DNA of 64,000 nt from Babylonia areolata (GCF_041734735.1 NC_134884.1:31929958-31993957); one strand, 5' to 3'; numbered from the stretch's first letter, positions 1 to 12,219 are shown. Made by a program: numbers and translations. The notes: generated by a model from the letters alone, not told the origin.

Positions 1-2395
1 GGGCCTAGTGGGGGACCAGCTCCCCCATTCCCCCCTCACCCCCACCCCCCCTCCCCAGCCCTCCACGCCTGCTCTCAGCCCAGCATGGCTTTGACCCTAG
101 TATTTAGAATCCCTCCTGGGACTGGTGCTGCCAAGGGTGGAGGGACCAAGCACTTGTTAGTCAGGACAACCTCCGCTGCTGCAAGCACCTCTCTTACAGT
201 CCCCTGTATCTTCATGGGAGTGGATACTGCACACATGATCTTCACCTGTGTGTAATGTGACAGCACCCATGCGAGTTAGGTGGCTCTGGCCTGTTGGCTC
301 GTCGGTTTGTTGGCAATCCTGACACCCAAGTCGGACTGAACCCCCACACTGACTTGTCTATCTTCTCCCTTGCTGGAGGATTAACTGCCAGGGACTCTTG
401 GGGATGGCCTCACAGGCTGACTGCACCCATGGGTGGATTCCCCCTTTTCCACCTGTACTGGGATGCACCCATGCTGCATACTGGGCTGCCAGGAGGCCTG
501 GGCCTGAAACCCTCATCTTCGTCCTCCTGGACTCTGCCAGGCACCTCTTACTGGGCGGTGTGTATCAATAGGGTGGGTGTGATCAACCAATTAACAGTCC
601 GGGTGACCTCCACAGTCACCCACACCTCCCTTTCAGGACCATTTCCCTTTGGATCCCTATATGCGGTGTCCATGGTCACTAGTACCATCCTCTTTGTCAC
701 CCCACCCAGGTCAGGAAAGCCAACAGTTTTCCCCTCTCATCTGTTAGTTTTGCTGGGAGATTAATGAGTGTTCTTGCTCCCGAAGTAAACATGGGTCGCT
801 TTCTCATCTCAGGAAGTGCAAAGTGAGAAGGTCTGGCACCCACATTCCAAGGTGTGGCTGGACCTACAGTCCAGATGTTCTAGACCCACAGCAGGTGTGA
901 GGGGTAATAATCAGCCGGCACATTACCAGCAATTGTATTGACCCATTCATCTGCCCACTGGGTCACGCTAAAAAATCAGGAGACTCCCTGGGTGTGTCCC
1001 CTTGTGAAGGGACCCTGCCCAGGATGGACTGGGAGGATAATTTCGAACTGCTGAAGAGGATGAGAATACAGTTGGTGATTCCACCCCTCTATCTTGGTGA
1101 CAGGTGAGTCCATTTTCTCCTTGAGAGACAGTGCAGGAGTGGCTGAATAAGCCTTCCTGCATGGTCAGGTGTACTTCTATCCTCCCTCAGAGTATGGAGT
1201 CCTTGTTGGCCCTTGGGGTCAACCCCCCCCCCCCCCCCCCCCCCACCCCCGAGCCCCCACCACCCACCCCCACCCCCCACCACCCTGCAGCATGTTCCTT
1301 TGGGCGGACGATCGAACCACTCCTTCTCCTTATGTACTCCACTCACAGGAGCAGGAGAGCATATTGGAGATGGAGATATAACAACTGCTTCTCAATGGTG
1401 CAATATCACAACTCTTGAACCCAGGTTTTATGGCTGCCTGTTTATGTTTCAAGAGGTCTCTGGAGGGTGGCAACCAAACCTGGATTTGTTTTCCTCAACA
1501 GTTCCTGTCCCAGGGTCGAATTCAAGAGGGACACACAGGCACACACTCGAGAGACCATTCAACAGGGCGTATTGGGCTACCGCTATCGACCTGAAGGATG
1601 TGTGTTTCCAGATCTTCATTCATCCTGCACCCCTCCCGAGCCTGTTGTCCGTGTGGAGGGACAGGGTGTTCCAGTTCTCTGCCCTCCCCTTTCATCTTTC
1701 CCCTGCCCCTTTCCCCTTCTTCAAGGTGGGGCCGGAATTCGTATCCATGGGTCAGATTGGAGTCATTTCCTCTCTATATGTACCTGCATGACTGATTAAT
1801 CTTGGCCCAGTCGCAGGCCTGATGTCCAAATCACAAATGCAGAATTCTGGATCCGTGTGCCCAAAACAAGGAGAAATGCAATATATCCCCAAATCAGTCT
1901 TCTGACTTCTTAGGGATGACACTTGACACACGGTCTATGACAGTCTAGCTGACACAAGTTTGCTTGCACTGGTTGGCACATCTTGCGCCGTTCCTTCCGG
2001 CCAACAGTGAGCTCCCTATCTTCCTTCTTGGGCATGATACAATCACTGGAACCCATTATCCCCCTGGGCCAGGTTCGCACGCGCCCTCTTCTTAAGTACG
2101 CACTTTGGCTACGCTGGTCCCGGCAGAGAACTCAACCCCCAGGGACACGCACATCTGTGTGGGAGAATGGCTCCTCGAAATGATGTCAGAATGGCTTCTC
2201 TCCCTTCTTCTCACTCAGGGGCAGCTAAATTTTGGCAACATTTTCCCACCACAGTGCCACCCAACCAATCAGTTTCAGTTTCAGTAGCTCAAGGAGGCGT
2301 CACTGTGTTCGGACAAATCCATATACGCAACATCATATCTGCCAAGCAGATGCCTGACCAGCAGCGTAACCCAACGCGCTTAGTCAGTTCTTGAG
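1..2395 (+). mobile_element. Fossil DIRS-like tyrosine-recombinase retrotransposon, broken
   Basis: The clearest part is about 1320-2390. Translated pieces resemble the reverse transcriptase and RNase H of DIRS-type elements: a block around 1570-1720 with an 'AIDLKD...F.I.IHP' core followed by 'VWRDRVFQFSALPF.LSPAP', and a downstream block near 2020-2110 with the 'QSLEPIIPLG' pattern seen after the palm in this family. The stretch 1-1320 is GC-rich, carries a C tract at 1221-1244, and is unlike the neighbouring intergenic DNA. It is probably the upstream part of the same element, but I do not recognise a protein in it. The copy looks old and is broken in several places. Its left end lies outside the window. 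Its right end is placed near 2395 because the sequence then becomes AT-rich simple repeat. No terminal repeats or recombinase domain were seen. The family call is from recalled protein patterns. Confidence 0.6.
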
Positions 2396-2733
2396 AAAAG
2401 GTGAATAAATAATAGATGAATACATAAAAAAAACTACTACCACTACTAATAATATGTATAAGGCGCAAAAACTTGATGAAGTCAACAATAAGCGTACATA
2501 AATAAGTAAATAAATAAATAAATTATAATTTTAAAAGGTAGTAGTAATAATAATAATATTAATAATAATAATAAATAAATAAGACAACAATGATGATAAA
2601 TAAGCAAATAAATGTAAAACATGAAGACACACATTCAGACATACACCCACACATGTATAACAGATATGCACCAAACATGCAGTTTCACAGATATGAAAGC
2701 ACAGTCAAATAAACATAAACGTACATGAGCCCC

Positions 2734-2734
<1 letters not shown>

Positions 2735-2768
<34 letters not shown>

Positions 2769-2834
2769 CCCTGCACCTCCACTACCCCCCTCCTCCACAC
2801 ACTCATTTCTAGGCTACGTATCGCAGCTTCCACG

Positions 2835-2865
<31 letters not shown>
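2735..2865. repeat. Two (CA)n microsatellites
   Basis: Dinucleotide CA runs of about 31 and 30 bases flank a 70-base unique spacer. Confidence 0.95.
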
Positions 2866-2867
<2 letters not shown>

Positions 2868-3251
2868 TGAACACTTACTTGTACAAGCACACACACATAC
2901 GCCCATATCCCCCACCCCCAACCCCACACACATATATACAATACACACCCGCACGTTCGTTGGTGTTGCGTTACCAGCAAGTCTGTCAGCTCGCTCATTT
3001 CCCGCACATGGCTGAAGAAAAGCAACTCCAATAGGTCGTTAAACTCCAATAGGTTGAAGAAAAGCAACTCCAGACGACCTCATCAGGCAGTCGGTTGTGG
3101 TGAGTGACATTGTACACCCTGTACAGACCACATTCAGGAGGCCTTCTGACAAATCAATGTCACTCGGTGAACATTTTCACTGACATACGAGTATGTACGT
3201 ACCATAGACTCCTTCCCAGCAATACACTTCGTTCAACTTGCAAAACCAGTT

Positions 3252-3380
3252 TCCTGTATTGTATTGTATTGTGTTGTATTGTGTTGCACTGCATTATATT
3301 GTATTGTATTGCACTGCATTGTATTGTATTGCATTCTGTTGTGTTGTATCGTGTTGTGTTGTATTATATTGTATTGTCAC
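3252..3380. repeat. TATTG/TGTTG pentanucleotide array
   Basis: About 25 imperfect copies of a TATTG unit, with variants TGTTG, CACTG and CATTG. The degeneracy suggests an old array. Confidence 0.9.
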
Positions 3381-3389
3381 AACATGAGA

Positions 3390-3815
3390 TTTTTTTCTGC
3401 GTGAAATTCGGATTGATTTTCCATATGGAAAGCGTCGCCATAATCAGATGAAACCTTTTCTCCTTTTTTTTCTTCTTTCTTTCTTTCTGTCTTTCTTTTC
3501 TCTCAGCACGCACACAGCCAGCATATTCGTTCCATTCATCAATGTGTGTTTTCTCTGCATAATTCTGCCAGAAACAACTCGATCTCCTATGGCTGTTGGT
3601 TTTTTAACGTGATCAGTGCATACTGCACATACAAGACACCTCGGTAAATCGTCTTATCCGACGGAAGAAAACTGAATAGTGCCCAGATCACCCCCACACA
3701 AGGTCTACTCCAGGGAGTGTAAAAATCGCGGTTCTTGCTTAGCTCCGAACCCAGGACACTCAATCGCCGCTTTCTGGTCAGGCGCTCATCCACCGCTGTG
3801 CCACCACTCGACCTT
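3390..3815 (-). mobile_element. tRNA-derived SINE, minus strand (family A)
   Basis: Read on the minus strand, the right end gives a tRNA-like head: an A box of type TGGCACAGCGGTGG near 3800 and a B box of type GGGTTCGGAGC near 3745. The body shares two modules with the sequence at 46250-46600: 'gtgaaattcgg' (3398 region) and 'gccagaaacaac...gcatactgcacat...acctcggt' (3568-3650). A CT-rich run at 3459-3506 lies between the modules. Two copies with the same module order support a dispersed family. Family name unknown to me. Confidence 0.65.
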
Positions 3816-3902
3816 GATTGTTTGTGTCCTTCATCCTTGTTTACGGGATCGAAACCCAACCAAACTATCAACATCGTTATGTCAATGTGTACCCACTATC
3901 AA

Positions 3903-3905
<3 letters not shown>

Positions 3906-3947
<42 letters not shown>

Positions 3948-3968
3948 GCACGCACGCACGCACACACA
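3906..3968. repeat. (CA)n followed by (CACG)n
   Basis: A CA run at 3907-3942 passes into CGCA/CACG tetranucleotides and back into CA. Confidence 0.9.
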
Positions 3969-4923
3969 TACACGCAGTCGTGTGCGTGAACATACGCACA
4001 TACAGTGGGCGACTTAATGGAGCAGGAGTGTGTGGATGGGACATACAATGCAATATACAACATACATATATCGGTGCAAATAAAAACCCAGACCTGTGTA
4101 GGAATGATAATGATGTGCTCCGGGGACTTACATTAAAAGTTCACAGCCATGGTGATTGTCCATCACTAGAAAAGCACACAGATAAAAAGTTAAATGAATG
4201 TGGTGTTTCTTTCTTTTGGTAGATTTTTTTTTCGGCCAGTGAAAAATGCAGAGAACTTAAAAAGGGGAAAGAAAAAAAGAGAAAGAATGATAATGATGCA
4301 TATGTGATCCGTGGACTTGCATGCAACTGAGGCAAGAAAAAGAAGAGAAAAACAAGAAGCATGTTTAGTTATCTGATATCTTTTGATTTCCCTACCGTTA
4401 CCTTTAAACTCGTGTAAGGAACAAATTGCTTATGTATTAGTCATGAGTTGTTTTACAGAATAAACACTGTTCCTCCACGTGACCATTGCGTGCGTTGGTG
4501 GAACAGACATATTCTAGGCCTATGGGTGATCTTCCTTGAGCTGAAAAACCTATCTCCCTCCCTCCCCCACCTCTGTGAGAGAGAGAGACAAAAAGACAAA
4601 CACAAATTCTTCAGTTTATCAACGGAGGTTATGTGATTAGCAAGAAGGCCAAAACACTTTTCAACACCCAGACTTCGCCCAAACTTGAAGAAGGACTAAA
4701 ACTGAAACGAAAGAAAGCTATAGCCTATATGTAAACAAAAGAAACATAAAACAAAGCACCATATATTTTCTAATCATGATTTCAACTGATCATAGACACC
4801 AGAATTCCGAGATATTAGTGTCTATGGACCGATACAACATACCTCTCTCTAAACAACATCTATATCATCCCCTTTCCTGTTTTAACCCCCCCCCCCCCCT
4901 TAAGTATCATGTCAGAGCAAAAA

Positions 4924-4925
<2 letters not shown>

Positions 4926-4988
<63 letters not shown>
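4926..4988. repeat. Compound (TA)n(GA)n microsatellite
   Basis: About 29 bases of TA repeat abut about 34 bases of GA repeat with no spacer. Confidence 0.95.
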
Positions 4989-4993
<5 letters not shown>

Positions 4994-5186
4994 TGCAATG
5001 TATACTCTTGCTTATCACAACGTTACCCCTGACACTGACCGACACCGATCACTCCATCCACCCACATCCCTCATCGGGTCATGAAAATTAAGGTGATCGT
5101 CTAACGCAAAAAGCCACAATAAACAATTAGCTTCATGTACATTTACTGACGCATCAAAATCATGCAGTGAGTTGAAACAAATGGGA

Positions 5187-5188
<2 letters not shown>

Positions 5189-5225
<37 letters not shown>
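5189..5225. repeat. (GT)n microsatellite
   Basis: Uninterrupted GT run of 37 bases, about 0.86 kb upstream of the ZFTRAF1 start codon. Confidence 0.95.
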
Positions 5226-5227
<2 letters not shown>

Positions 5228-5889
5228 TTCACTATGGTGTCGAAATGGAACAAAGGCACAGTTTACTTGTTGGCTTTTTAAGTTTTTATTTTATTTTATT
5301 TTTTTAAGTAGCGAATTGATGTTATCTTCCACCGGGGAAGGTCACAACTAAAGATGGTCCCAAAAGGAAGAGAACAGATACGTCTGACCCAGTTTAAGCT
5401 GTGGAAAAAATCGGTCAGCACACATGCATGTCAATAATTATCATGTTCTCATCAACGGCATTAATTCTCACTTATGTCTTCTCCAAAAGAAAGCAAATAC
5501 AACTGGCTAAATTCGTATGCTTCTTGATAATAGATAATGATAAGGATTCTTTAAATTTTATTAATGCGCCAGTTCCTTTTTGTCGACAGCACCCAAATGC
5601 TTAGCTAAATATGCGAACACATTCCGTTCATATTTCGAAGCCATTTGTGTGTTTCAGCGACCTTCCGAAGCTCTGCCTGAGGTCAATCAGAAATTAGGTC
5701 AAGTATTCATTGGTCTGCTTCGGGAATTTTTCGATTTTTACTGGCTGACTAAAAAGTACAGAGTAGCAAGTTAAGCAATGATTAAGTAAGTCAATTCTAA
5801 TAAACAATATGAACGGCGATTGTCATCAATGCTAGCCAAATTGAGGTACAACTGTTGCATCACTTGCAGCGATTTTGTCAGCTGAACAA

Positions 5890-6083
5890 TTCTCAGCCAC
5901 TTCGGAAACGCCCCTCTCGGCGATTTCGGTAATCTCCGGACAGTGAATTGGGAAACCGAATTTGTCTTCGGTCTCGCCGATAACAGCCGAGTTCGTCACA
6001 ACAAAAATACGATTGGTCGATGGTGATGTCAGCAGTGGTCCTGACGGTGTGCTACGTCAAACAGAAATTTACAAACAAACAAG
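5890..6083 (+). promoter_or_regulatory. Candidate promoter and 5' UTR of ZFTRAF1
   Basis: Relative to the AT-rich flank, this stretch is rich in CpG (for example 'cggaaacgcccctctcggcgatttcgg', split over 5905-5931). It holds an inverted CCAAT box (GATTGG near 6012) and CRE-like half sites (TGATGTCA near 6025, TACGTCA near 6053) just before the start codon. There is no TATA box at a convincing position. The transcription start is not determinable from sequence alone. Confidence 0.5.
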
Positions 6084-6284
6084 ATGGCAGAAACAGAAGG
6101 GGAGTCCTCGCAAGTTCTACGAGTATCCTGTGCTGACAAAGAAAATTTGGGCAGCTATGAGCCGTGTCAGAAAAAGGCGAAGTTGTCCGATCTATCCTGC
6201 GACTACGCAAACAGACTGGAAGATCGCCTGAACGGGATTCTCTGCTGTGCAGTGTGTTTAGATCTCCCACAGACGTGCTATCAG
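6084..6284 (+). CDS. ZFTRAF1: ZFTRAF1 coding exon 1
   Basis: Residues 1-67. The exon opens the RING site with C55-x2-C58 ('CAVCLDLPQ') and ends in phase 0 at CAG|gtatga. Confidence 0.93.
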
Positions 6285-9200
6285 GTATGATGGCGGTTCG
6301 CAGTCCAGTTTGACCTTTGCTTGGGTTCCGCAGATTACAGTGTTTTTTTGTCATGTGTCCACGCGGTTGTATGTACTTTGGCTTGCAGTCGTTTTAAAAC
6401 AGTGTTCACTATTATTGAGGATTGTGTTTCTCATGCAAAATAAGATGATTCCAGTGCACGATCAAGGAAAAAAGAAAGCAAAACGTTAAACAGTCTGAAA
6501 CGTGAACGGGCTTCGCAGGTCTTTTTAAGGGGGTCTTCCATTTTCCCAACCTAGCTCTGACAGTATGTGTGTGTGTGCATTCATGTACAAAGACCATTAA
6601 CAAACCAACGAGAGGGCTAATCATCTAATGAAAGCTGAATAAATAATTCATCACGAATACCCTTGGCAGTGCCTTCGTGTTTAAGTGCTTTGGAAGCACC
6701 AATCACTCAATGCATCACGGAATGGCAACAGCAGTTACAGCTGAGGTCACAAGGGTGGTGGTGGCGGAGGTGGGGAGTGAAGTCAGCAGACAAAGGAGTG
6801 GCATGCATTCACATACAAAGCAAGAGCAAGACCTGTATGGAGCTCTGCTGCATAAGTGTCACTTTACTGGTTGGGGGCTTCAAAGGTCCAGACACCATGG
6901 GGATCTATAATATTCCGCTTGTACTAATAAAAGTAGCCTCCAGACAATGTGAATTCAATGCACCTCCACTCTACCCCCACTCTGCTTTACTTAACTAATA
7001 AAAGCCATCATGACTTGTTCTCTCAGGACTACTTTATTAATGTAGAGGTGTTTGGAGCCATACTCTAGAACAACAGACTTAAGTTTTAGTTGTTTAGATA
7101 CATATATGTATACATGTTTTTTTTTAAAGGTTGTGTTATGAAGGTGCTGGATTCCATGTTTGTGTAACTTTACAATCATAATAATGTGTATTGTTTTTAT
7201 CCCGTGTTTGAACCTGTTTCGGTTGCTATATCAGACATGGGTTGTGGGATGTTAACAATAACATGGCATATTTGATGTTCTGCATGAGCACAGTAATTTC
7301 ATGTACAACCACCTACAGGTATTCTGATCTCCAGCATATATAAAAATTTCCTCTCCAGTCTCATCTGTCAGTGCTGAGGGGTTAAAAAAAAGTCACCACC
7401 ATCACCCCATTGGATTGGCCATGTTGAGATTCACACCAAGGATTACAGTTTTACACAGACCCAGAGGCTGAAGTCCAGTATTCAAGCCACTTGGCTGTTG
7501 TGTCTGTCCAAACTGTCCAATTTGGTTTCAAAAGGAGAGGCAGCTCTCATGTACGTGATGTACATGATGGAGTAAGAGCAATCACATGCAAATCAGTCTG
7601 TATAGAAATGCCCTTGATCTTCCAACAACAAGATAGAGGGTCACACATTAAAATGATTAAACATAAGGATATATATCCCTGACATGAAATAAAAGAATGG
7701 AGTTGGTAATGTAACAGTTTGAGACAAAAGATTGTAGGCTGGTAAAAGTAAAATAGAGATTAAAAAAAAAAAGTTTTCAGTGTTCTTTTTTCTCATAGTC
7801 ATATAGAGAATCATGTGATCATCAGAAAACAAGAGTCGTGTGCTATTGCTTTGCCAAAAGAACTAACATGAATATTGATTTTTCATACAGTACATTTTTG
7901 GTATTGTCTGTATTCTGTGTTACATGATCTTTTCACTGCTTTATGGTTGTGACCTGTCAGTGTCTCACAGTCATGTGTTCGTCCAGTGTGAATGTATCAG
8001 CAGGTTGTATTGTCATGACCACTCAGTAATATGGTATACATAGGCAGTTCTTCTGGTCAGACTTTTTCTTTTGCCTTCTTCTAAATTGGGATTTTGAGTC
8101 TGGGTAGACATTGTCATTTTTGTTATTATTCCATAGAAAACTTTGAAGTAAAAGCAGAACAATAATTGCACACTTCTTCATTGAACACTTTCACATTGAT
8201 GTAATTGTCTGGTTTGATCCACTTATCTTTGTGATATATACCAAGAAATCATTCTGAGATTGAGTTTCATGAATCAAATAGCTTCATACATCGAATCATT
8301 TACCAATACTCGTCATGAAATATGTATGTTTATTATATATATATAATGACATTTTTTCTTTGATAGATGCGTTTGTTTCAGTGCACCAATGGACATCTCA
8401 TGTGTGCATCCTGCTTCAACCACTTGCTGGCTGATGCTCGCATCCGAGATGAAACGGCCACTTGCCCCAACTGCCGCTGTGAAATCAACAAGAACAACTG
8501 TGTACGCAACTTGGCAGTGGAGAAAGCCGCCACTGAGATGCCTGTCGACTGTCACCTGTGCAGTCTTCGCCTGCCACGCCACCAGATGAGCAATCACCAG
8601 AGGCACTTGTGCCCAGAGAGGTAAGAGCAGCGCTGACTTGGTACACCCCACTCCAGGGGTCTTTTTCACCGGTCAACGCTGTCTGTCACGTTGTTGCATT
8701 TTTTCCCCTCAGTAACCCACCTGATCTTTTTCAGGTGTTGTGAAAAAAAATGTGCATTGGCCAGTGGCGTGTGTGTGTGTGTGGTCATCTCCACACGGCC
8801 TCCACAAAAAGCTAACCAGTTCCTGCTGCAACGGAGTGGGACAAAACGAAGTGGTGGAGGCTTGCTGCTCACAGGGGAGTTCAGCATTCATGCACGTGCC
8901 CGCATTCCCATTGGGCATTGGTTTTTTTTAGTTCATGTGGTAGGTAAGGTGGTAGGGCAATGCCCCAGTGGTGTCATGTGGGTGCCTGCATCTTGTTGGC
9001 TTCTCTGTGACAGCATGGCCACCCCACAGGGCGCTCGCTCTGCCAGGCAATAAACACACACAGGTACCGGAAGAGAGAAGAGGCGGGAAAGGAAAAGACG
9101 GCTGCCAGGACTGGACAGGGCAGGACAGGACTGTCCTTTCTCGCGCACTCCACGTCGCCCCTTGTCAACGAGACCTTTTCTCTCCGATTAACTGTTTTTC

Positions 9201-12200
9201 CACACCCCCCACCCACTTCTTTTAACCTTCCCGTAACAATATTGCACTTTCTTTATGTTTTCTCTCTGTCATCGGACAGGAGAGCCACTGGTCTTGTTGA
9301 CAGGCAAAGCGGCTGATCCAGCGATGGTGAAATCCTAAGGTGGCAGGAGAAGAAATTCTACAGACCAGCGATAACTAAGAAGCGACACTCAAAGAATAGT
9401 TGTGTAAGTGGGCAAGTATCTTCTGTCTTTGATGCTCTGCATTTCGTTGCATTTTGTTCTTTGCATTGACAGCTCAAAGAAAAGAAAAAGAAAAGAAAAA
9501 AGAAGAATAGAACTTGATCAAGCAAGCAAGCATACATGCAGATAAACGTCCTGTCTGTCTGTGCTTTAAACTTTTGCTCTTTTTGTCAGTTGTAAAGTCA
9601 TGTTTGGATTGTGTTTCTTGTCCTTTGTACATTGTTTATTTGTGCACTTATATATGTGTGTCAATGTCAGATGTCTTTTCTGTGGTGTCTTATGTCTGTG
9701 ATTGTTCAATACTTTGTGGTGTCTTAAGTTACTGATTGTCCTTTTTTAAAATTTGTTTTTAAGTATTACTCAAGTTTATGATCAGTTCCTTCTCTCAGAT
9801 GTTTCTGGCTGTTAATCTGCTGTTTGCTTTGAATAACTCAGACCAGATATATTCCCATTTAAAGGCGTCATAAAGCTGTGAACTATACAGGTGAGCCACA
9901 ATCTTGAAAAAAAAAAAAAAATCCCTTTATTTATGGAATCTTTTTGAAGTAATATCAGTGAATTGCTGATTTTATAAATTTAAGTATTTTTTCTTTCTTT
10001 CTTTGTGAAATAAAAGGTATCAGATCCTTTTTAAGTAAGGATGGGGTGGCTCCCCTGTATAGATCTATCATTCAGAGCTTGGTCATTGCTAAACTGCCTT
10101 GTCTGCAGACTTTCAAAAGATAACTTTGTTTTGTCATGTCATTATGAAGGGAGAAAAAATTAAACAGCACCAGTCAGCATAGGGTAAAAGCATAATGCTA
10201 TCATGAACAAGACTCTGGATATTATTATTTTTAAAACAGGATAATGAAATGTTGATGAAATCAACTGTGATTTGAGAATTTGTACAAAAAGAGCATTTTG
10301 GGGCTCACTGATATGGAACTTATTTTCTATCTGTATGTTTCATCTTTTGCAAACGCAAGCTGCACATGAGTCATTATTGATTTTTTGATGCATTATGGGG
10401 TACCCAGGTGTGAACAAATATGTGTTGTAAAAATGTATTTTCATGATGCAGACTGAATGTTTTGATGTCTTGCACTTGCAGTGAAGTTTGTGAAGATGAC
10501 ATGCAGGTTCAAAATGGTTCTGTTTTTTTCCTTGTAGCGGTATATTTAAGCTTCCACCAGAGTCTAGGCTGCGAACAAAAACAAAAACAAAACAAAACAA
10601 ACACAATTATAGTCCTCACCGATAAAGAAAAAAAATGGTTTATTATTTAGAAAATTGGAAATGACGAAAATATGGTATATGGTCACTAAAATCAACATTA
10701 CGATGCTGTTGTTTATAATTGAATATATCTTTACGGTATTGAGTTTTATTGAATAATCCTGTGTATGAAATGTTTATTTTAGAGGCAGAGTTAAGAATGA
10801 TGCATAAGACTTTAAGAAGAATGCTTTGTTTTGAAAGTTAACTTATTCCAAGTAATATTTTGAACTTCTACACAGTGAGAACGGATTGGTATTGCCATTT
10901 AAACAAATCAAACCACTGACCCATGCTTTGCTTTCACTTCACCTGTGTCACAGTATTAATCAGCTTCTTTTGCAGATGCCCCCCCATGTAAAAGCAAATA
11001 AAGTTGTTAAGCAGCGTGGATTGTACCCTACCGACAGCACCTGACTTGGGGTCTTGTAAGTATGGTACCACCGCAAAAAAAAAAGAAAAAAAAAAGACAA
11101 CACCAGCATCTGCATCCACCCACATCCAAACACAAAAGGAACAACCCAGAAAAGAAACGACAGAGAAAGCACAGGTAGATGGCTTTTTAAGCAGAAACTG
11201 CCGGCTGTTTTGCAGACCGATGGCTTGTCGATATGCTCGCATTGGCTGTCGATGGAAAGGCCCTCACCAGGCTCTGGCAGAGCACGAGTCCTCCTGCATA
11301 CTTCCCAGCAAAAATGGCGTTGAAATTATGGATGCCCTGGAAGCCTTAGACATGAGGCAAGCGGAGGAACAGAAACTATACAAGACAATCTTCTCGCTCC
11401 TCTCCTTTGAGAAAATCACGTTCAATGGTAGGTGATTCATCATCAGACAGGGTCTGATTTATCTAATTTACGGGCCAAAGCTGTAATTAATTTCTGAAGT
11501 AAGTCATTGCTTACTGTAACAATGGATGTTCAAATCAGAGCATGCATATAGTTGTCAAAATGTGCAGAATACATCCCTCCTGTCAAATAAGAAAGGAAAA
11601 GTCACAGAATAAAACTAGCAAACAAAAAACTGATCAAATCATCAATATGAATTTCACAATAATGCCAATTCACATCCGCAGCTGTTCACAACCCACTTAG
11701 TTAAAACTCAGCAGATTTTGCCAGACAATTATTAACCCACTGTAATGTCTTAAAAACTGCAGTCTCAAAATATATATAAAAAACAACATATCAATCAATT
11801 TCTCCTCCCTCCCCATCACAGATCTCCAACTAAAGCCGTACCGCACAGACGACTTCATCACTCAGCTGTTCTACGAGTCCTCCCGTTTCACCACCTTCGG
11901 CTACCAATGGTCCGTTCGGGCGACGCTCAACTCAGGCGAGAGCAAGAACCCCTCCCACTCGATCCGCCGGTCCATGCAGTACCAGCTGAGCCTGAAGAGC
12001 AACGCACCGGCCAACCCCATCCGCCTGCACTTCCTCATCCTGAAGGGCCCGTACGGGGAGATGCGCATCAATCCCATCATCTACGAGCACGAGTTCAGCG
12101 GCAAGGAGCCCGACTCAGGGTTCAAGGAGCTGCCACTCATCGACTCCACCGAGTGCAACAAGATTCTGGCCATGAAGACCATCAACCTGAGAGTGATCCT

Positions 12201-12219
12201 CTTCCATGTCACCAGTTAG
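6084..12219 (+). CDS. ZFTRAF1: ZFTRAF1 (CYHR1): zinc finger TRAF-type protein, four exons
   Basis: Coding exons are 6084-6284, 8367-8620, 11216-11427 and 11822-12219. All introns are GT-AG, the phases (0, 2, 1) are consistent, and together they give 354 residues plus a TAG stop. Residues 1-50 are polar and unrecognised. A RING-type zinc site spans about 55-103 (C55, C58, C73, H77, C80, C83, C100, C103). TRAF-type zinc-finger residues follow at about 129-179 (C129, C132, H144, H147, C149, C156, C163, H175, C179). The C-terminal part (about 200-354, with 'FSLLSFEKI', 'PYRTDDFIT', 'LLKGPYGEMRI.P.IYE' and 'IDSTECNK.LA.K.INLR') matches the conserved C-terminal domain of vertebrate ZFTRAF1/CYHR1 as I recall it. 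The mouse protein was described as a galectin-3-binding cytoplasmic protein. The RING suggests a ubiquitin-ligase role, which is inference. The ATG at 6084 is in good context (aagATGg). The gene looks intact. Confidence 0.95.
6285..8366 (+). other. ZFTRAF1 intron 1
   Basis: About 2.1 kb, AT-rich, ending in a pyrimidine-rich tract and 'gatag' at 8366. Contents are unremarkable: a G/T-rich purine patch at 6745-6785 and short A or T runs. No repeat family was recognised. Confidence 0.85.
8367..8620 (+). CDS. ZFTRAF1: ZFTRAF1 coding exon 2
   Basis: Residues 68-151 plus two bases of codon 152. It carries the remaining RING ligands (C73, H77, C80, C83, C100, C103) and the first TRAF-type finger, and ends at gagag|gtaaga. 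Its in-frame first codon is ATG, but this is internal because exon 1 supplies the first RING cysteines. Confidence 0.95.
8621..11215 (+). other. ZFTRAF1 intron 2
   Basis: About 2.6 kb. 8630-9210 is unusually GC-rich for the region and includes a (GT) run near 8768 and a purine-rich block at 9070-9130. I recognise neither a gene nor a repeat family there. The rest is T/A-rich, with an A run at 9906-9920 and an AAAAC array near 10578. The acceptor is tgtttttgcag-like at 11205-11215. Confidence 0.85.
11216..11427 (+). CDS. ZFTRAF1: ZFTRAF1 coding exon 3
   Basis: It completes codon 152 (AG|A, Arg) and encodes the second TRAF-type finger ('MACRYARIGCRWKGP') and the 'LYKTIFSLLSFEKITFN' segment. 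It ends in phase 1 at aatg|gtaggt. Confidence 0.94.
11428..11821 (+). other. ZFTRAF1 intron 3
   Basis: A 394-base AT-rich intron with a C/T-rich 3' end ('ctcctccctccccatcacag'). Nothing else seen. Confidence 0.9.
11822..12219 (+). CDS. ZFTRAF1: ZFTRAF1 terminal coding exon
   Basis: Encodes the last 132 residues, starting 'DLQLKPYRTDDF' and ending 'INLRVILFHVTS' then TAG at 12217-12219. It is GC-rich (third positions mostly C or G), unlike its flanks, consistent with a strongly constrained coding exon. Confidence 0.95.

Larger units (their letters stand above)
2396..3390. other. Intergenic, simple-repeat-rich
   Basis: No gene is seen. 2400-2620 is AT-rich with AAT and AAAT runs. 2735-2765 and 2836-2865 are two CA tracts separated by 70 bases. 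2930-3250 is unremarkable, with a short local repeat ('aaagcaactcca') near 3019 and 3061. Confidence 0.7.
3970..5889. other. Intergenic, upstream of ZFTRAF1
   Basis: No gene is supported. The stretch is AT-rich with microsatellites at 4926-4988 (TA then GA) and 5189-5225 (GT), a C tract at 4888-4900, and a T-rich patch at 5270-5306. A duplicated phrase 'gataatgatgc/gataatgatgtgctccg(t)gg' occurs near 4106 and 4288, each followed by 'acttacat' or 'acttgcat', a weak local duplication. Confidence 0.7.

Noticed and set aside
1213-1791. Proline-rich host protein gene
   Set aside because: The proline run is a C tract, and the rest matches a fossil DIRS-like reverse transcriptase.
2705-3067. Histidine/threonine- or cysteine/valine-rich open frames over CA/GT tracts (here and at 53052-53381, 57219-57602, 58654-58881, 59204-59437)
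   Set aside because: These are translations of dinucleotide repeats, which lack stops by composition.
8367-8624. Separate short gene starting at ATG 8367
   Set aside because: It is exon 2 of ZFTRAF1: an AG acceptor precedes it, and the first RING cysteines are in exon 1.
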